The notes under the pieces were generated by a model. That model had not been told where the DNA came from. It saw only the letters and a program-made list of their open reading frames with translations, and made no database searches. 64,000 nt of DNA. It comes from Mariniphaga sp041687215 (GTDB lineage Bacteria > Bacteroidota > Bacteroidia > Bacteroidales > Prolixibacteraceae). The number at the start of each line of letters is the position of its first letter. The first letter of the stretch is position 1. The stretch is from the NCBI RefSeq assembly GCF_041687215.1, contig NZ_JAWLCI010000009.1, positions 1 through 64,000 of the forward strand, in the 5' to 3' direction. Both the position numbers and the translations under genes were made by a program. Positions 18,539 to 27,269 of the stretch are shown here, piece by piece.

Positions 18539-19877
18539 ACTAAAAATTTTAATTCCGGTTATTCTCCTTTTGATTTCTCCTGGTATTATTTATTCTCAGG
18601 AAGTTTATGACCTCAGCCGTTGTGTGGTGACCGGCCTGGAACAAAATTTTTCAGTAAAAGTGGCCCGCAACCAGGAAGAAATTGCAGGTAACAATTACAC
18701 CCGCGGCAATGCAGGATTTTTACCATCGGTTACCACAACAAACCGTTTTGGAGGAAATTTAACTTCTACCACCCAAAACATGAACGACGGTACGCAAAAG
18801 GTTTCAACCGGTGTTTATAATACCACTGGTACAGCGGCATTAAATCTGGACATGCCTTTGTTTCGCGGATTTAATATTCAGACCTCTTATCAGAAACTCA
18901 ATGAACTGAAACAAATGGGGGAATTGAATACCCAAATGTCGATGGAAAATCTCGTGGCACAAATTGTAGCCGAATATTATTATCATATTCAGCAGCTTAA
19001 TTACTTCAACAATATGGAGTACGCTGTTTCACTTTCAAGAGAGCGGGTGCGGATTGATGAAGAACGATATCTTTTAGGCGCCTCTTCCAAACTTGAACTG
19101 TTGCAGTCCATTGTTTATCTGAATGCTGACAGTTCGCGGCTTGCCCGTCAAAACGAAGCCATACTTGAATCGGCTGTGCGACTTAAAAAACTAATGGCAC
19201 TGGAAAACCTGGAGACTGATATTGTTCTGCTCGATACATCTATCGTTTTTAATTCCGATTTGCTTTATGAAGAGTTACTGGAATTGACCCTCGATTTTAA
19301 CACCAGTTTGCAGATAGCTCAAAAAAATCAGGTCATCTCTGAATTGGATCATAAAATTATTTCTTCACGCTCATATCCCTATTTAAACCTTTCGTCTGGG
19401 TATAATTACGCTTACCGCGGTTACGGCACCGGAACCATTAGCGATTACGGGGAACTGGCACTTTCCAACCAGCAAACCCGAACATTCAATTACGGACTTA
19501 CCCTTGGCATGGATATTTTTAACGGGTTTAACCGCCGGCGCGAAAAAACAAACGCTTTAATTGAAGTTGAAAACCGGATGTACCGCTATCAGGAAATTGA
19601 GCAGGATATTAAAGCTGAATTGCTGACGGTTTATTATGCATATGAAAACAACCTGCGCCTGGTGCAAATGGAAGAGCAAAACCTGGATGTGGCCCGCGAA
19701 AACCTGGAAATTGCACTGGAACGTTACCGGTTGGGCGCTTTGTCGGGACTGGAACTGCGCGAGGTGCAAAAAAGCCTGCTCGATGCCGAGGAACGGCTTA
19801 TCTCGGTAAAGTTTCAGACTAAACTGGCAGAAATTTCATTACTGCAGATTGCTGGCAGGGTAATGGATTACGTTTAA
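18522..19877 (+). CDS. TolC-family outer membrane efflux protein
   Basis: Outer-membrane channel of the preceding RND pump. Several in-frame starts overlap the permease stop (GTG 18495, ATG 18501, ATG 18522). The last begins the cleanest signal peptide (MNNLHKLKILIPVILLL, ending IIYSQ) and gives 451 residues. Two structural repeats of long amphipathic helices are visible, with the TolC-like closing segment ALERYRLGALSGLELREVQ and its counterpart RIDEERYLLGASSKLELLQ earlier. LTLGMDIFNGFNRR matches the beta-strand hairpin between them. Operon: adaptor, permease, TolC, cupin. Confidence 0.93.
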   Translation: MNNLHKLKILIPVILLLISPGIIYSQEVYDLSRCVVTGLEQNFSVKVARNQEEIAGNNYTRGNAGFLPSVTTTNRFGGNLTSTTQNMNDGTQKVSTGVYNTTGTAALNLDMPLFRGFNIQTSYQKLNELKQMGELNTQMSMENLVAQIVAEYYYHIQQLNYFNNMEYAVSLSRERVRIDEERYLLGASSKLELLQSIVYLNADSSRLARQNEAILESAVRLKKLMALENLETDIVLLDTSIVFNSDLLYEELLELTLDFNTSLQIAQKNQVISELDHKIISSRSYPYLNLSSGYNYAYRGYGTGTISDYGELALSNQQTRTFNYGLTLGMDIFNGFNRRREKTNALIEVENRMYRYQEIEQDIKAELLTVYYAYENNLRLVQMEEQNLDVARENLEIALERYRLGALSGLELREVQKSLLDAEERLISVKFQTKLAEISLLQIAGRVMDYV

Positions 19878-19882
19878 CTTTT

Positions 19883-20209
19883 ATGTTTACAAAAAGAAAT
19901 ACATACGATTCCCGCCAGCTCATGAAAGGTGTTGAAATGCGCCCGCTGGCTTTTGGTGAAAAGACAAATCTCTGCGAATTTAAACTTGCAAAAGGTCACA
20001 GGCTACCTTCTCACAGTCATCCCTATGAACAAACAGGAACACTTGTTTCAGGAAAACTGAATTTCAGAATAGGGAATAAATGGCAAATGGCCCATCCCGG
20101 TGACGCCTGGAGCATTCCGGAAAACGTTGAACATGAAGTGGAAATTCTTGAAGATTCCATTGTGCTGGAAACATTTTCGCCAGTTCGGCCAGATTATCTG
20201 CCGGAATAA
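19883..20209 (+). CDS. Small cupin-domain protein
   Basis: 108 residues, a single cupin barrel. Motif 1 residues are HRLPSHSHPYEQTGTLVSG (metal-ligand His/His/Glu positions) and motif 2 reads PGDAWSIPENVEHEVE. There is no signal peptide. The gene lies five bases after tolC, so it is probably the last gene of the RND operon. Function is unknown; small cupins of this type bind metals or small ligands. Confidence 0.8.
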   Translation: MFTKRNTYDSRQLMKGVEMRPLAFGEKTNLCEFKLAKGHRLPSHSHPYEQTGTLVSGKLNFRIGNKWQMAHPGDAWSIPENVEHEVEILEDSIVLETFSPVRPDYLPE

Positions 20210-20253
20210 AAAAAGCTTTAAAAGAAAATCGCGCATTTACTTGAAAGAAATAG

Positions 20254-20261
20254 TAACTTTG
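20254..20261 (+). promoter_or_regulatory. Candidate -7 box for the nadB operon (TAACTTTG)
   Basis: Exact TAnnTTTG match 26 bases before the nadB ATG, in the only sizeable gap between the cupin gene and the long block that follows. Confidence 0.5.
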
Positions 20262-20286
20262 CCGCGCATTTACGAAAAGCAATTCC

Positions 20287-21867
20287 ATGCAAATATTTGA
20301 ATTTGATACGGTTGTCATTGGGAGTGGCCTCGCCGGGCTAACTGCGGCATTTTATTCTTCAAAATTTGGAAATGTTGCTGTGGTTACCAAATCGGAACTC
20401 GATACCAGCAATTCATATTATGCACAGGGTGGCATTGCTGCAGCCATAGCCGATGACGATTCGCCGGAATTGCACATGGAAGACACACTGATAGCCGGAC
20501 GGGGACTTTGCGATGAAGATGCCGTGCGTATTTTAGTAAACGAAGGAAAAGAGCGTGTTTTGGAATTGATTGATCTGGGAATGCAATTCGACAAAAAAAA
20601 CGGCAAATTTGTACTCGGACTTGAAGGCGCTCACAGCAGGCGCCGGATTTTGCACGCAGGAGGCGATGCAACAGGAAAAATGCTAACCTGTTTTACTCTT
20701 CAGCAAGTTAAACAACAAAAAAATATCACTCCTTTTGAATATACTACGGCAGTAAAATTGTTGAAAAACAATGGATGCATTGCCGGAGTGCAGGCTTTGG
20801 ATTTTAAAACCGGGAAAAATCTGCTTTTTAAAACCAAAGCAGTAATTCTTGCCACCGGAGGACTTTCCCGCATTTTTGCCCGGTCAACCAATCCGCACAC
20901 TGCAACCGGCGATGGCATTGCACTTGCATGGGAAGCCGGAGCAAAGGTTTCTGATATAGAATTCATCCAGTTTCATCCATCGGCTCTTTATATTCCAGGT
21001 AAGGAAGCATACCTGATTAGCGAGGCAGTTCGCGGAGAAGGCGCCTGGCTGCTCAACCATAAGGGTAAAAGGTTTATGAAAGACATTCATCCGCTTGCCG
21101 AACTTGCCCCGCGCGATGTGGTTGCTTTTAATATTTTCAGGGAAATTCAGGAATCGGGGAAAGATTATGTTTACCTTTCGCTGGAGCATCTGGATGCCAG
21201 GAAAATTAGATCGCGATTTAAAAATATTCACCTTCAACTGCAAGAATTTGGTTTAGACCTTGCAAAAGATTTGCTGCCGGTTTCTCCTGCTGCTCATTAC
21301 ATGGTTGGTGGAATCCACACGAATTTGAATGGCGAAACAAACGTTAACGGCCTATTTGTTTGTGGCGAAGCTGCATCAACAGGTGTGATGGGTGCTAACA
21401 GACTGGCCAGTAATAGTTTGCTCGAGTGTCTGGTGTTTGGAAAACGCGCCAGTGAAACTGCAGCTAAACTTTCCTGGCCTCAAAAAAATCTGCCTGAGAT
21501 TTTACCGGTATTTCCAAACTCTGCCACGGAAAATACATTTCTAAAAATTCAGAATGAAATTGCATCTCAAATGATGAAAAATTTGGGTATTGTCAGGAAT
21601 AAACAGGGATTGGAAGAAGCCATAAGTAAATTTGAAGCAATTGAAAAAGATTACGAAAATATTCAGAATGACTATAACCTGCTGAAAATAAAAAGCAGTT
21701 CAACAATAAGCCGTTTAATTGCGAATGCCGCATTAACACGAGAAGAATCCAGGGGAGGGCACATACGAACTGACTTCCCGAAGGAAAACCCCAATTTTGA
21801 ATTACACATATTACAGCAGAAAAACAAAGAAATTCAATTTGAACCAGTCAGGAGAGAGAAGAAATGA
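20287..21867 (+). CDS. nadB: L-aspartate oxidase
   Basis: FAD enzyme that oxidises aspartate to iminoaspartate, first step of de novo NAD synthesis. 526 residues with dinucleotide-binding GSGLAGLTAAFYSS (about 13-26), the substrate loop NSYYAQGGIAAA, GLEGAHSRRRILHAGGDATG, the second FAD segment ATGGLSRIFARSTNP, and VCGEAASTGVMGANRLASNSL. The C-terminal helical domain (ISRLIANAALTREESRGGH) is complete. It overlaps nadC by four bases (ATGA). No nadA lies next to it. Confidence 0.96.
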   Translation: MQIFEFDTVVIGSGLAGLTAAFYSSKFGNVAVVTKSELDTSNSYYAQGGIAAAIADDDSPELHMEDTLIAGRGLCDEDAVRILVNEGKERVLELIDLGMQFDKKNGKFVLGLEGAHSRRRILHAGGDATGKMLTCFTLQQVKQQKNITPFEYTTAVKLLKNNGCIAGVQALDFKTGKNLLFKTKAVILATGGLSRIFARSTNPHTATGDGIALAWEAGAKVSDIEFIQFHPSALYIPGKEAYLISEAVRGEGAWLLNHKGKRFMKDIHPLAELAPRDVVAFNIFREIQESGKDYVYLSLEHLDARKIRSRFKNIHLQLQEFGLDLAKDLLPVSPAAHYMVGGIHTNLNGETNVNGLFVCGEAASTGVMGANRLASNSLLECLVFGKRASETAAKLSWPQKNLPEILPVFPNSATENTFLKIQNEIASQMMKNLGIVRNKQGLEEAISKFEAIEKDYENIQNDYNLLKIKSSSTISRLIANAALTREESRGGHIRTDFPKENPNFELHILQQKNKEIQFEPVRREKK

Positions 21868-22709
21868 TAGATGAAAAAATATTAAAATCGGCTGAGGTTT
21901 TATTCGATTTGGCTTATGCCGAAGATATTGGCGACGGTGATATTACTACCAACAATCTGGTTCCGCCCGATACCAGTAAAACCGCAATTCTGGTTGCCAA
22001 GGAAGATGGTGTAATTGCCGGGCTTCCTGTAGCTGAAATGGTGTTTAAAAAATTCGATCCACAGATTGAATGGAAAGTGATGCTTCCTGATGGCAGCAAA
22101 GTAAAACCGGGCGATGTGATTGCGGAATTTAAAGGAAACTACCGCGCATTGCTCACCGGCGAACGCAAAGCCCTGAACTTTTTACAACGCCTTTCGGGAA
22201 TTGCAACTTATGCCAATAAATGCATGAAAGAAATTGAAGGTCACAATGTGGAAATTCTGGACACCCGAAAAACGTTACCTGGTTACCGGTACCTCGATAA
22301 ATATGCCGTGCGAATGGGTGGAGCTTCTAATCACCGTTTCGGATTGTACGATATGGTGATGATAAAAGACAACCATATTCAGGTTGCCGGCAGCATTAAA
22401 CAAGCTGTGGACGCAATCCGTTCAAAAATCCCGAAAAGCATTAAAATTGAAGTGGAAACTTCAAACCTGAACCAGGTTCAGGAAGCTTTGAATGCCGATG
22501 TGGATATCATTATGCTCGATAATATGAGTTCCAAAATGATGAGGGAGGCGGTTGACCTAATTAAAGGCCGTGCAAAAATTGAAGCTTCGGGTAACATGAC
22601 ATTGAAACGAATCAGAAAAGTGGCAGCCACCGGTGTAAATTATATTTCCATTGGCGCACTCACTCATTCGGTAAAAGCCCTCGATATTACCCAGCGGATT
22701 ATCGATTAA
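21864..22709 (+). CDS. nadC: Nicotinate-nucleotide pyrophosphorylase (carboxylating)
   Basis: Converts quinolinate and PRPP to nicotinate mononucleotide. 281 residues, full length for the family. Signatures: AEDIGDGDITTNNL at the N-terminus, GERKALNFLQRLSGIAT, the catalytic LDTRKTLPGYR (about 133-143), KYAVRMGGASNHR, IKIEVET and the substrate-side ASGNMTL. Translationally coupled to nadB, with coaX starting one base after its stop. Confidence 0.96.
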   Translation: MIDEKILKSAEVLFDLAYAEDIGDGDITTNNLVPPDTSKTAILVAKEDGVIAGLPVAEMVFKKFDPQIEWKVMLPDGSKVKPGDVIAEFKGNYRALLTGERKALNFLQRLSGIATYANKCMKEIEGHNVEILDTRKTLPGYRYLDKYAVRMGGASNHRFGLYDMVMIKDNHIQVAGSIKQAVDAIRSKIPKSIKIEVETSNLNQVQEALNADVDIIMLDNMSSKMMREAVDLIKGRAKIEASGNMTLKRIRKVAATGVNYISIGALTHSVKALDITQRIID

Positions 22710-22710
22710 A

Positions 22711-23442
22711 ATGAACCTGATAATTGACATAGGAAATACACGTACCAAATTTTCGGTGTTCAACCACGGCGAAGAGATGATTTCGGTGCCGGTAGATGAA
22801 TTTTTGCCATCGCATATTGATGTGCTGTTAAAGGAACACCCTTCATTAGAAAAGGTTATTCTTTCAACGGTAAAAGATTATTCGCCTGAATTAAAGAAAC
22901 AGCTTCAGCAAAAATTTAAACGCTTTATTGAATTGGATGCGGGCACTTTATTGCCGGTTGAAAATTGCTACCAAACAAAAGAAACACTTGGAAAGGACAG
23001 GATTGCAGCAGCAGTGGGAGCTTTACATCTTTACCCAAACAGAAATGTGCTGGTAATTGACGCCGGAACTGCAATTACCTACGATTTGGTCAACGAAAAT
23101 GGGCAGTACATGGGCGGTAACATTTCACCCGGCCTTGACATGAGATTTAAAGCACTAAATCAGTTCACCGGTCGTTTACCATTGGTTGAGAAAAAAGATT
23201 TTGGAAAACTTTTTGGGAAAACCACTGAGGAAGCAATTCGGGCTGGAGTTCAGCATGGTGTTGTTTTTGAGGTAGATAAAGCCATTGATACATTTAAGGA
23301 ATTTTATAAAAATTTAAACGTTATTATTACCGGAGGCGATGCCAATTTTTTTGATAAGAAATTAAAAAATTCTTTCTTTGTACATTTCAATTTAATAGCC
23401 ATCGGTTTAAACCGCATATTAGAACATAATGGGGAGACTTAG
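22711..23442 (+). CDS. coaX: Type III pantothenate kinase
   Basis: First step of coenzyme A synthesis, ATP-dependent. 243 residues with ASKHA-fold signatures: IDIGNTRTKFSVF at the N-terminus (phosphate 1), GKDRIAAAVGA, VIDAGTAITYDLV (catalytic Asp), GGNISPGLDMRFKAL, and the closing VIITGGDA. Its 3' end overlaps the outer-membrane protein gene by 14 bases. The coaX-first order of this envelope block recurs in Bacteroidota. Confidence 0.95.
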   Translation: MNLIIDIGNTRTKFSVFNHGEEMISVPVDEFLPSHIDVLLKEHPSLEKVILSTVKDYSPELKKQLQQKFKRFIELDAGTLLPVENCYQTKETLGKDRIAAAVGALHLYPNRNVLVIDAGTAITYDLVNENGQYMGGNISPGLDMRFKALNQFTGRLPLVEKKDFGKLFGKTTEEAIRAGVQHGVVFEVDKAIDTFKEFYKNLNVIITGGDANFFDKKLKNSFFVHFNLIAIGLNRILEHNGET

Positions 23443-24724
23443 AAGCGTAATTTTACTGGCCGGAATGCTTTTGATGCCGGCTTTATTGTTTGCACAATTT
23501 AATAACAACACCAGTTCACCGTATTCACGGTTTGGTTTAGGCGACCTTCAGCCATACAGTTTTGGGCGAACAGCCGCTATGGGCGGCGCCTCGCTGGCCA
23601 GCCGAAATAACCAGCAAATTAACACCTCGAACCCTGCATCTTTTACATCTGTTGATTCTCTTGGTTTTATGTTCGAGTTTGGTGTGAGTGGTAAATTTGC
23701 CAATTACAGCAACGACATTACCAGCATGAATGCCAACGATTTCAATTTCAGGTATTTTGCCATGAATTTCCAGATTACCAACTGGATGGCAACTTCGCTG
23801 GGGCTTACCCCTTACTCCGATGTTGGCTACAACGTGGAAGTTACCGATGAAGTGGAAAATACCGGAAACATCCTTTACAGGTATGCCGGAGAAGGATCGC
23901 TGTCGAAAGCATATCTGGGCCTGGCGGTTGACCCGGTAAAAAATATTTCGGTGGGCGCTAATCTGAACTATATGTTTGGTTTGCTTAACCGCAGTGCACA
24001 AACCTATTTTTTAGATGCCGGCGATTTTTATACCAATCAACGGAATGAATCTTTAAGAATTCGCGATTTCAACCTGAGCTTGGGGGCGCAAGCTACTATC
24101 CCATTAAAAAACGAGCAGCGAATTACCCTGGCTGCAATAGTTGAAAACAAACCCACCTTTACCCGGTTTTATTCCGATTTGAACACCAAATACATTCAAA
24201 TACAGGTAAATAATACAACCCGTGCCGACCAGGACACCATAAAACCTTTCAGGACTGAAGAAAAAGGGAATCTTGAATTTCCGCTTACTTACGGATTTGG
24301 AATTTCTTACGTAAAAAATAATTCACTGGAAATAAATGCAGATTATTACCGACAAGGTTGGTCAGATGTAAATTTACCGGGCGGAGGTAGCGATGTTTTA
24401 ACAGATTTAAATAAATTTGCCCTTGGAGCAGAATGGATTCCTGACAAGTTCTCCATTCGGAGTTATCTCAACCGCATTGCATACCGGGCGGGATTGAAAT
24501 ATGAAAATACATACCTTGAGTTTGATAACCAGCAAATTAACGATTTTGGCATAAGTTTTGGAGTAGGATTACCGGTTTATCGTTCCAATTCTACCATCAA
24601 TATTTCGGCCGAGCTGGGAAGAAGAGGAACAATACAAAACAACTTAGTTCTTGAAAATTATGCAAAATTAAACCTCAGCGTAAACTTGTACGACTTGTGG
24701 TTTATACAACGAAGATTTGATTAA
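23429..24724 (+). CDS. Outer-membrane beta-barrel protein of unknown function
   Basis: 431 residues with signal peptide (about 1-22, ending LLFAQ). The mature start is NNNTSSPYSRFGLGDLQPYSFGR, and alternating aromatic/polar strands follow through to a C-terminal aromatic-ending strand. SSPYSRFGLG followed by GRTAAMGGASLA is typical of FadL/PorV-like Bacteroidota barrels, and the repeated GLxY/GVGLP strands fit a 14-stranded barrel. Ligand unknown. It lies between coaX and a TPR/lptC pair, so a role in envelope assembly is plausible but is only inference. Confidence 0.8.
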   Translation: MGRLRSVILLAGMLLMPALLFAQFNNNTSSPYSRFGLGDLQPYSFGRTAAMGGASLASRNNQQINTSNPASFTSVDSLGFMFEFGVSGKFANYSNDITSMNANDFNFRYFAMNFQITNWMATSLGLTPYSDVGYNVEVTDEVENTGNILYRYAGEGSLSKAYLGLAVDPVKNISVGANLNYMFGLLNRSAQTYFLDAGDFYTNQRNESLRIRDFNLSLGAQATIPLKNEQRITLAAIVENKPTFTRFYSDLNTKYIQIQVNNTTRADQDTIKPFRTEEKGNLEFPLTYGFGISYVKNNSLEINADYYRQGWSDVNLPGGGSDVLTDLNKFALGAEWIPDKFSIRSYLNRIAYRAGLKYENTYLEFDNQQINDFGISFGVGLPVYRSNSTINISAELGRRGTIQNNLVLENYAKLNLSVNLYDLWFIQRRFD

Positions 24725-24756
24725 AATAAAGTAAAAACATTAATAAATATAAAACT

Positions 24757-26388
24757 ATGAAAGCTGTTTTTCGCATATCGCTCTTAATGGCCTCCCTGGT
24801 TTTGGCAGCCGTCACAACTATTCAGGCTCAGAGAGTAATTAAAGGCACTGTTTACCGCGAAGGTAAACCAGCCGCAGGAGTTACTGTTGAAGCACACCGT
24901 GGCGGCACAATGATGACCAGTTTCGATGGAAAATATGAACTGGAAGCCAGTGATAAAACCAAATGGATCAGGTTTACATTCATTAACGAATCGGAACGGT
25001 TGGATATTTCAGATAAACCGGGTGATGTTTTCGACTTTGCTTTCGATGGCAAACTTCCGGGTGATGAAACAGAAATAGAATCTGGGGACGTTGTACTTAA
25101 ATCAGCAGAAGAACTCATTCGTGAGCAAGACAGGGATTTTATGAACGAATTGTCTTTATATAACGAATTCTACAAACAAGACAATATAGAATCGGCCTTG
25201 CCACACTGGAGAATGGTTTACAACAAATATCCGAAATCAACACTAAACCTTTACATCCATGGTGCGAACATGCATCAAAAGCTGATTGAAAACGCTTCAA
25301 CTCCCGAAGAAAAAAGTAAGTACATTGACGATTTAATGAAGCTCTACGATAAAAGAATCAGACATTTCGGAGAAAAAGGATATGTGCTGGGCCGTAAAGC
25401 CGCCGACTGGTTAAAATATAAACTCGACAACGACAGGGAGCAGGACAACGGCGATTTAAAAGAAACCATGAAAAAAGGGTATGACTGGTTAAGTGAATCA
25501 GTTACTGAAAGAGGAAATGAGACTGAACTTCCGGTGTTGGTTTTGTTGATGCAAACCACGCGCTCACTTTTTAAACTGGGTGATTTGCCCAAGGAAACAG
25601 TAGTGAAAAATTACGATTCCTGTAATTCAATTTTGAATTCAATACGTGAAAAAACTACTGATGAAGAGACCATTAAAAACGTAACCGATGTTCAGGCATA
25701 TATTGAAGACATTTTTGGTACATCAGGTGCTGCTGACTGTGAAGCGCTTATAAGCATATTCACGCCACAATATCAGGAAAATATCAGCGATGTTGATTTC
25801 ATAAAAAATATGCTGCGACGTTTGGGAAATGCCAAATGTGAAGAATCACCGTTGTTCTCTGAAGCCACAGAAAGGCTTTATGAGCTTGAACCATCTGCCG
25901 AAGCTGCTTTCAACATGGCACGTCGCTATTTAAAAAGAGATGATTCCGAGAGGGCAAAAAAATATTATCAGCAGGCTATGGAGCAGGAAACTGACAAAGA
26001 ATTGCTGTCAAAATATTATTACGAATACGCACTTTTTATTTATGCCAAAGAAAATGCTTTACAGGAAGCCAGAAGCTATGCCAGAAGAGCACTTGAAATT
26101 AATTCGGATTATTGCGAAGCATTAATGTTAATTGGAAATATTTACGTCGCTGCAAGCCGTTCTTATGGCTCTGATGATTTTGAAAAATCAACCGTATTCT
26201 GGCTGGCCGTTGATTATTATGAACGTGCACGCTCAAATCCCGACTGCGCAGTTGACGCATCAAAAGAAGCAAATAGCTACCGCAGGTATTTCCCAAACAA
26301 GGAAGAAGCTTTCTTCCGTAGTTTGCAGGAAGGGCAAACCTACAAAGTAGGAGGTTGGATTAATGAAACTACAAAAGTTCGGTTTTAA
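24757..26388 (+). CDS. Exported TPR protein with N-terminal regulatory-like domain
   Basis: 543 residues: signal peptide (about 1-25), then a carboxypeptidase-regulatory/transthyretin-like domain (about 27-92, VIKGTVYREGKPAAGVTVEA, SFDGKYELEA), then an all-helical part with tetratricopeptide units, best seen at AAFNMARRYLKRDDSERAKK and EARSYARRALEINSDYCEAL. It probably acts as a periplasmic scaffold. The 3' end overlaps lptC by 26 bases. It is a constant neighbour of lptC in Bacteroidota (family knowledge), but the binding partner is not known. Confidence 0.85.
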   Translation: MKAVFRISLLMASLVLAAVTTIQAQRVIKGTVYREGKPAAGVTVEAHRGGTMMTSFDGKYELEASDKTKWIRFTFINESERLDISDKPGDVFDFAFDGKLPGDETEIESGDVVLKSAEELIREQDRDFMNELSLYNEFYKQDNIESALPHWRMVYNKYPKSTLNLYIHGANMHQKLIENASTPEEKSKYIDDLMKLYDKRIRHFGEKGYVLGRKAADWLKYKLDNDREQDNGDLKETMKKGYDWLSESVTERGNETELPVLVLLMQTTRSLFKLGDLPKETVVKNYDSCNSILNSIREKTTDEETIKNVTDVQAYIEDIFGTSGAADCEALISIFTPQYQENISDVDFIKNMLRRLGNAKCEESPLFSEATERLYELEPSAEAAFNMARRYLKRDDSERAKKYYQQAMEQETDKELLSKYYYEYALFIYAKENALQEARSYARRALEINSDYCEALMLIGNIYVAASRSYGSDDFEKSTVFWLAVDYYERARSNPDCAVDASKEANSYRRYFPNKEEAFFRSLQEGQTYKVGGWINETTKVRF

Positions 26389-27034
26389 TACCATCAAAAT
26401 ATTACATTTTTTAAGGATTGCAGCCCTTTTTACAGGGGCTGCATTTCTTTTGTTTGCCTGCGAAAACAATATAGAACAAATCAAAGCATTCAGCTCACCC
26501 GAAAACCTTCCCACAGTAGAAGCTACTAATTACGCAACCATGTTTACCGACAGCGGAGAAGTGAGATTTTCACTTAAAGCTCCCAAACTCCTGCGATTCG
26601 AAGGCGAAGGAAAACCTTACGTTGAATTTCCGGAAGGAATTGAATTGGTTAAATTCGACGAACACCAAAATATAATTTCCAGCATTACTGCCGACTATGC
26701 CAAACAATTTGAAAGAGATGAAAAGTGGGAGGCAAAAAATAATGTAGTGGCTACCAATGCCCAGGGCGACACACTAAAAACCGAACACCTTATTTGGGAG
26801 GAAAAAGAAGAAAGAATACATACTGAGGAATTTGTTCGAATAATCCGCGAAGACCAGATTATTACCGGAATTGGATTTCAGTCTGACCAGTCATTACAAA
26901 ACTGGCGAATTAAAAATCCCAAAGGAACAATTTATATCAATGTTGAACCATCCGCAACCGATTCTTTGCCGCCAACGCCGGAAAATAATGTACAACAAAA
27001 TGTCAACCGACGGGAACTCGAATTTGAAAATTAG
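26363..27034 (+). CDS. lptC: LPS export protein LptC
   Basis: Bitopic or lipidated periplasmic component that passes lipopolysaccharide from the LptBFG extractor to LptA. 223 residues: a hydrophobic N-terminal segment ending in FLLFACENN, with a possible lipidated Cys at about 33, then the LptC jellyroll (TMFTDSGEVRFSLKAPKL, YVEFPEGIELVKFD, ITADYAKQFERDEKWEAKNNV, WEEKEERIHTEEFVRI). The Pro/Thr/Asn-rich tail is likely disordered. Its start lies inside the end of the TPR gene. The ppiD-like gene follows after 235 bases. Confidence 0.9.
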   Translation: MKLQKFGFNTIKILHFLRIAALFTGAAFLLFACENNIEQIKAFSSPENLPTVEATNYATMFTDSGEVRFSLKAPKLLRFEGEGKPYVEFPEGIELVKFDEHQNIISSITADYAKQFERDEKWEAKNNVVATNAQGDTLKTEHLIWEEKEERIHTEEFVRIIREDQIITGIGFQSDQSLQNWRIKNPKGTIYINVEPSATDSLPPTPENNVQQNVNRRELEFEN

Positions 27035-27269
27035 CAGTAATGATTCCTTTTATGCATTTCGCCTGATTTAAAAACAAACATTCCGATATAAATTATTCGT
27101 TTTAAAATCCACAAAAATAACATACAAAATATTGATTTTTAGAAGAATGCTTATGAGAACAAACTCCCTCCCCAAAAATAAATAATTTCTCATGGTTTCT
27201 TTTGAAAATTACTATCTTCGTAGCTCGAAAAAAAACAAGTAAAATTTGCATTAAAATAACTGTAAATCA
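27035..27269. other. Non-coding gap between lptC and ppiD
   Basis: AT-rich, with no open frame of note. A TATCTTCG word at 27213-27220 resembles the TAnnTTYG variant of the -7 box and could start a ppiD-gpmI transcript. In related genomes I would expect a CNNM/hemolysin-type gene near here; none is present. Confidence 0.35.
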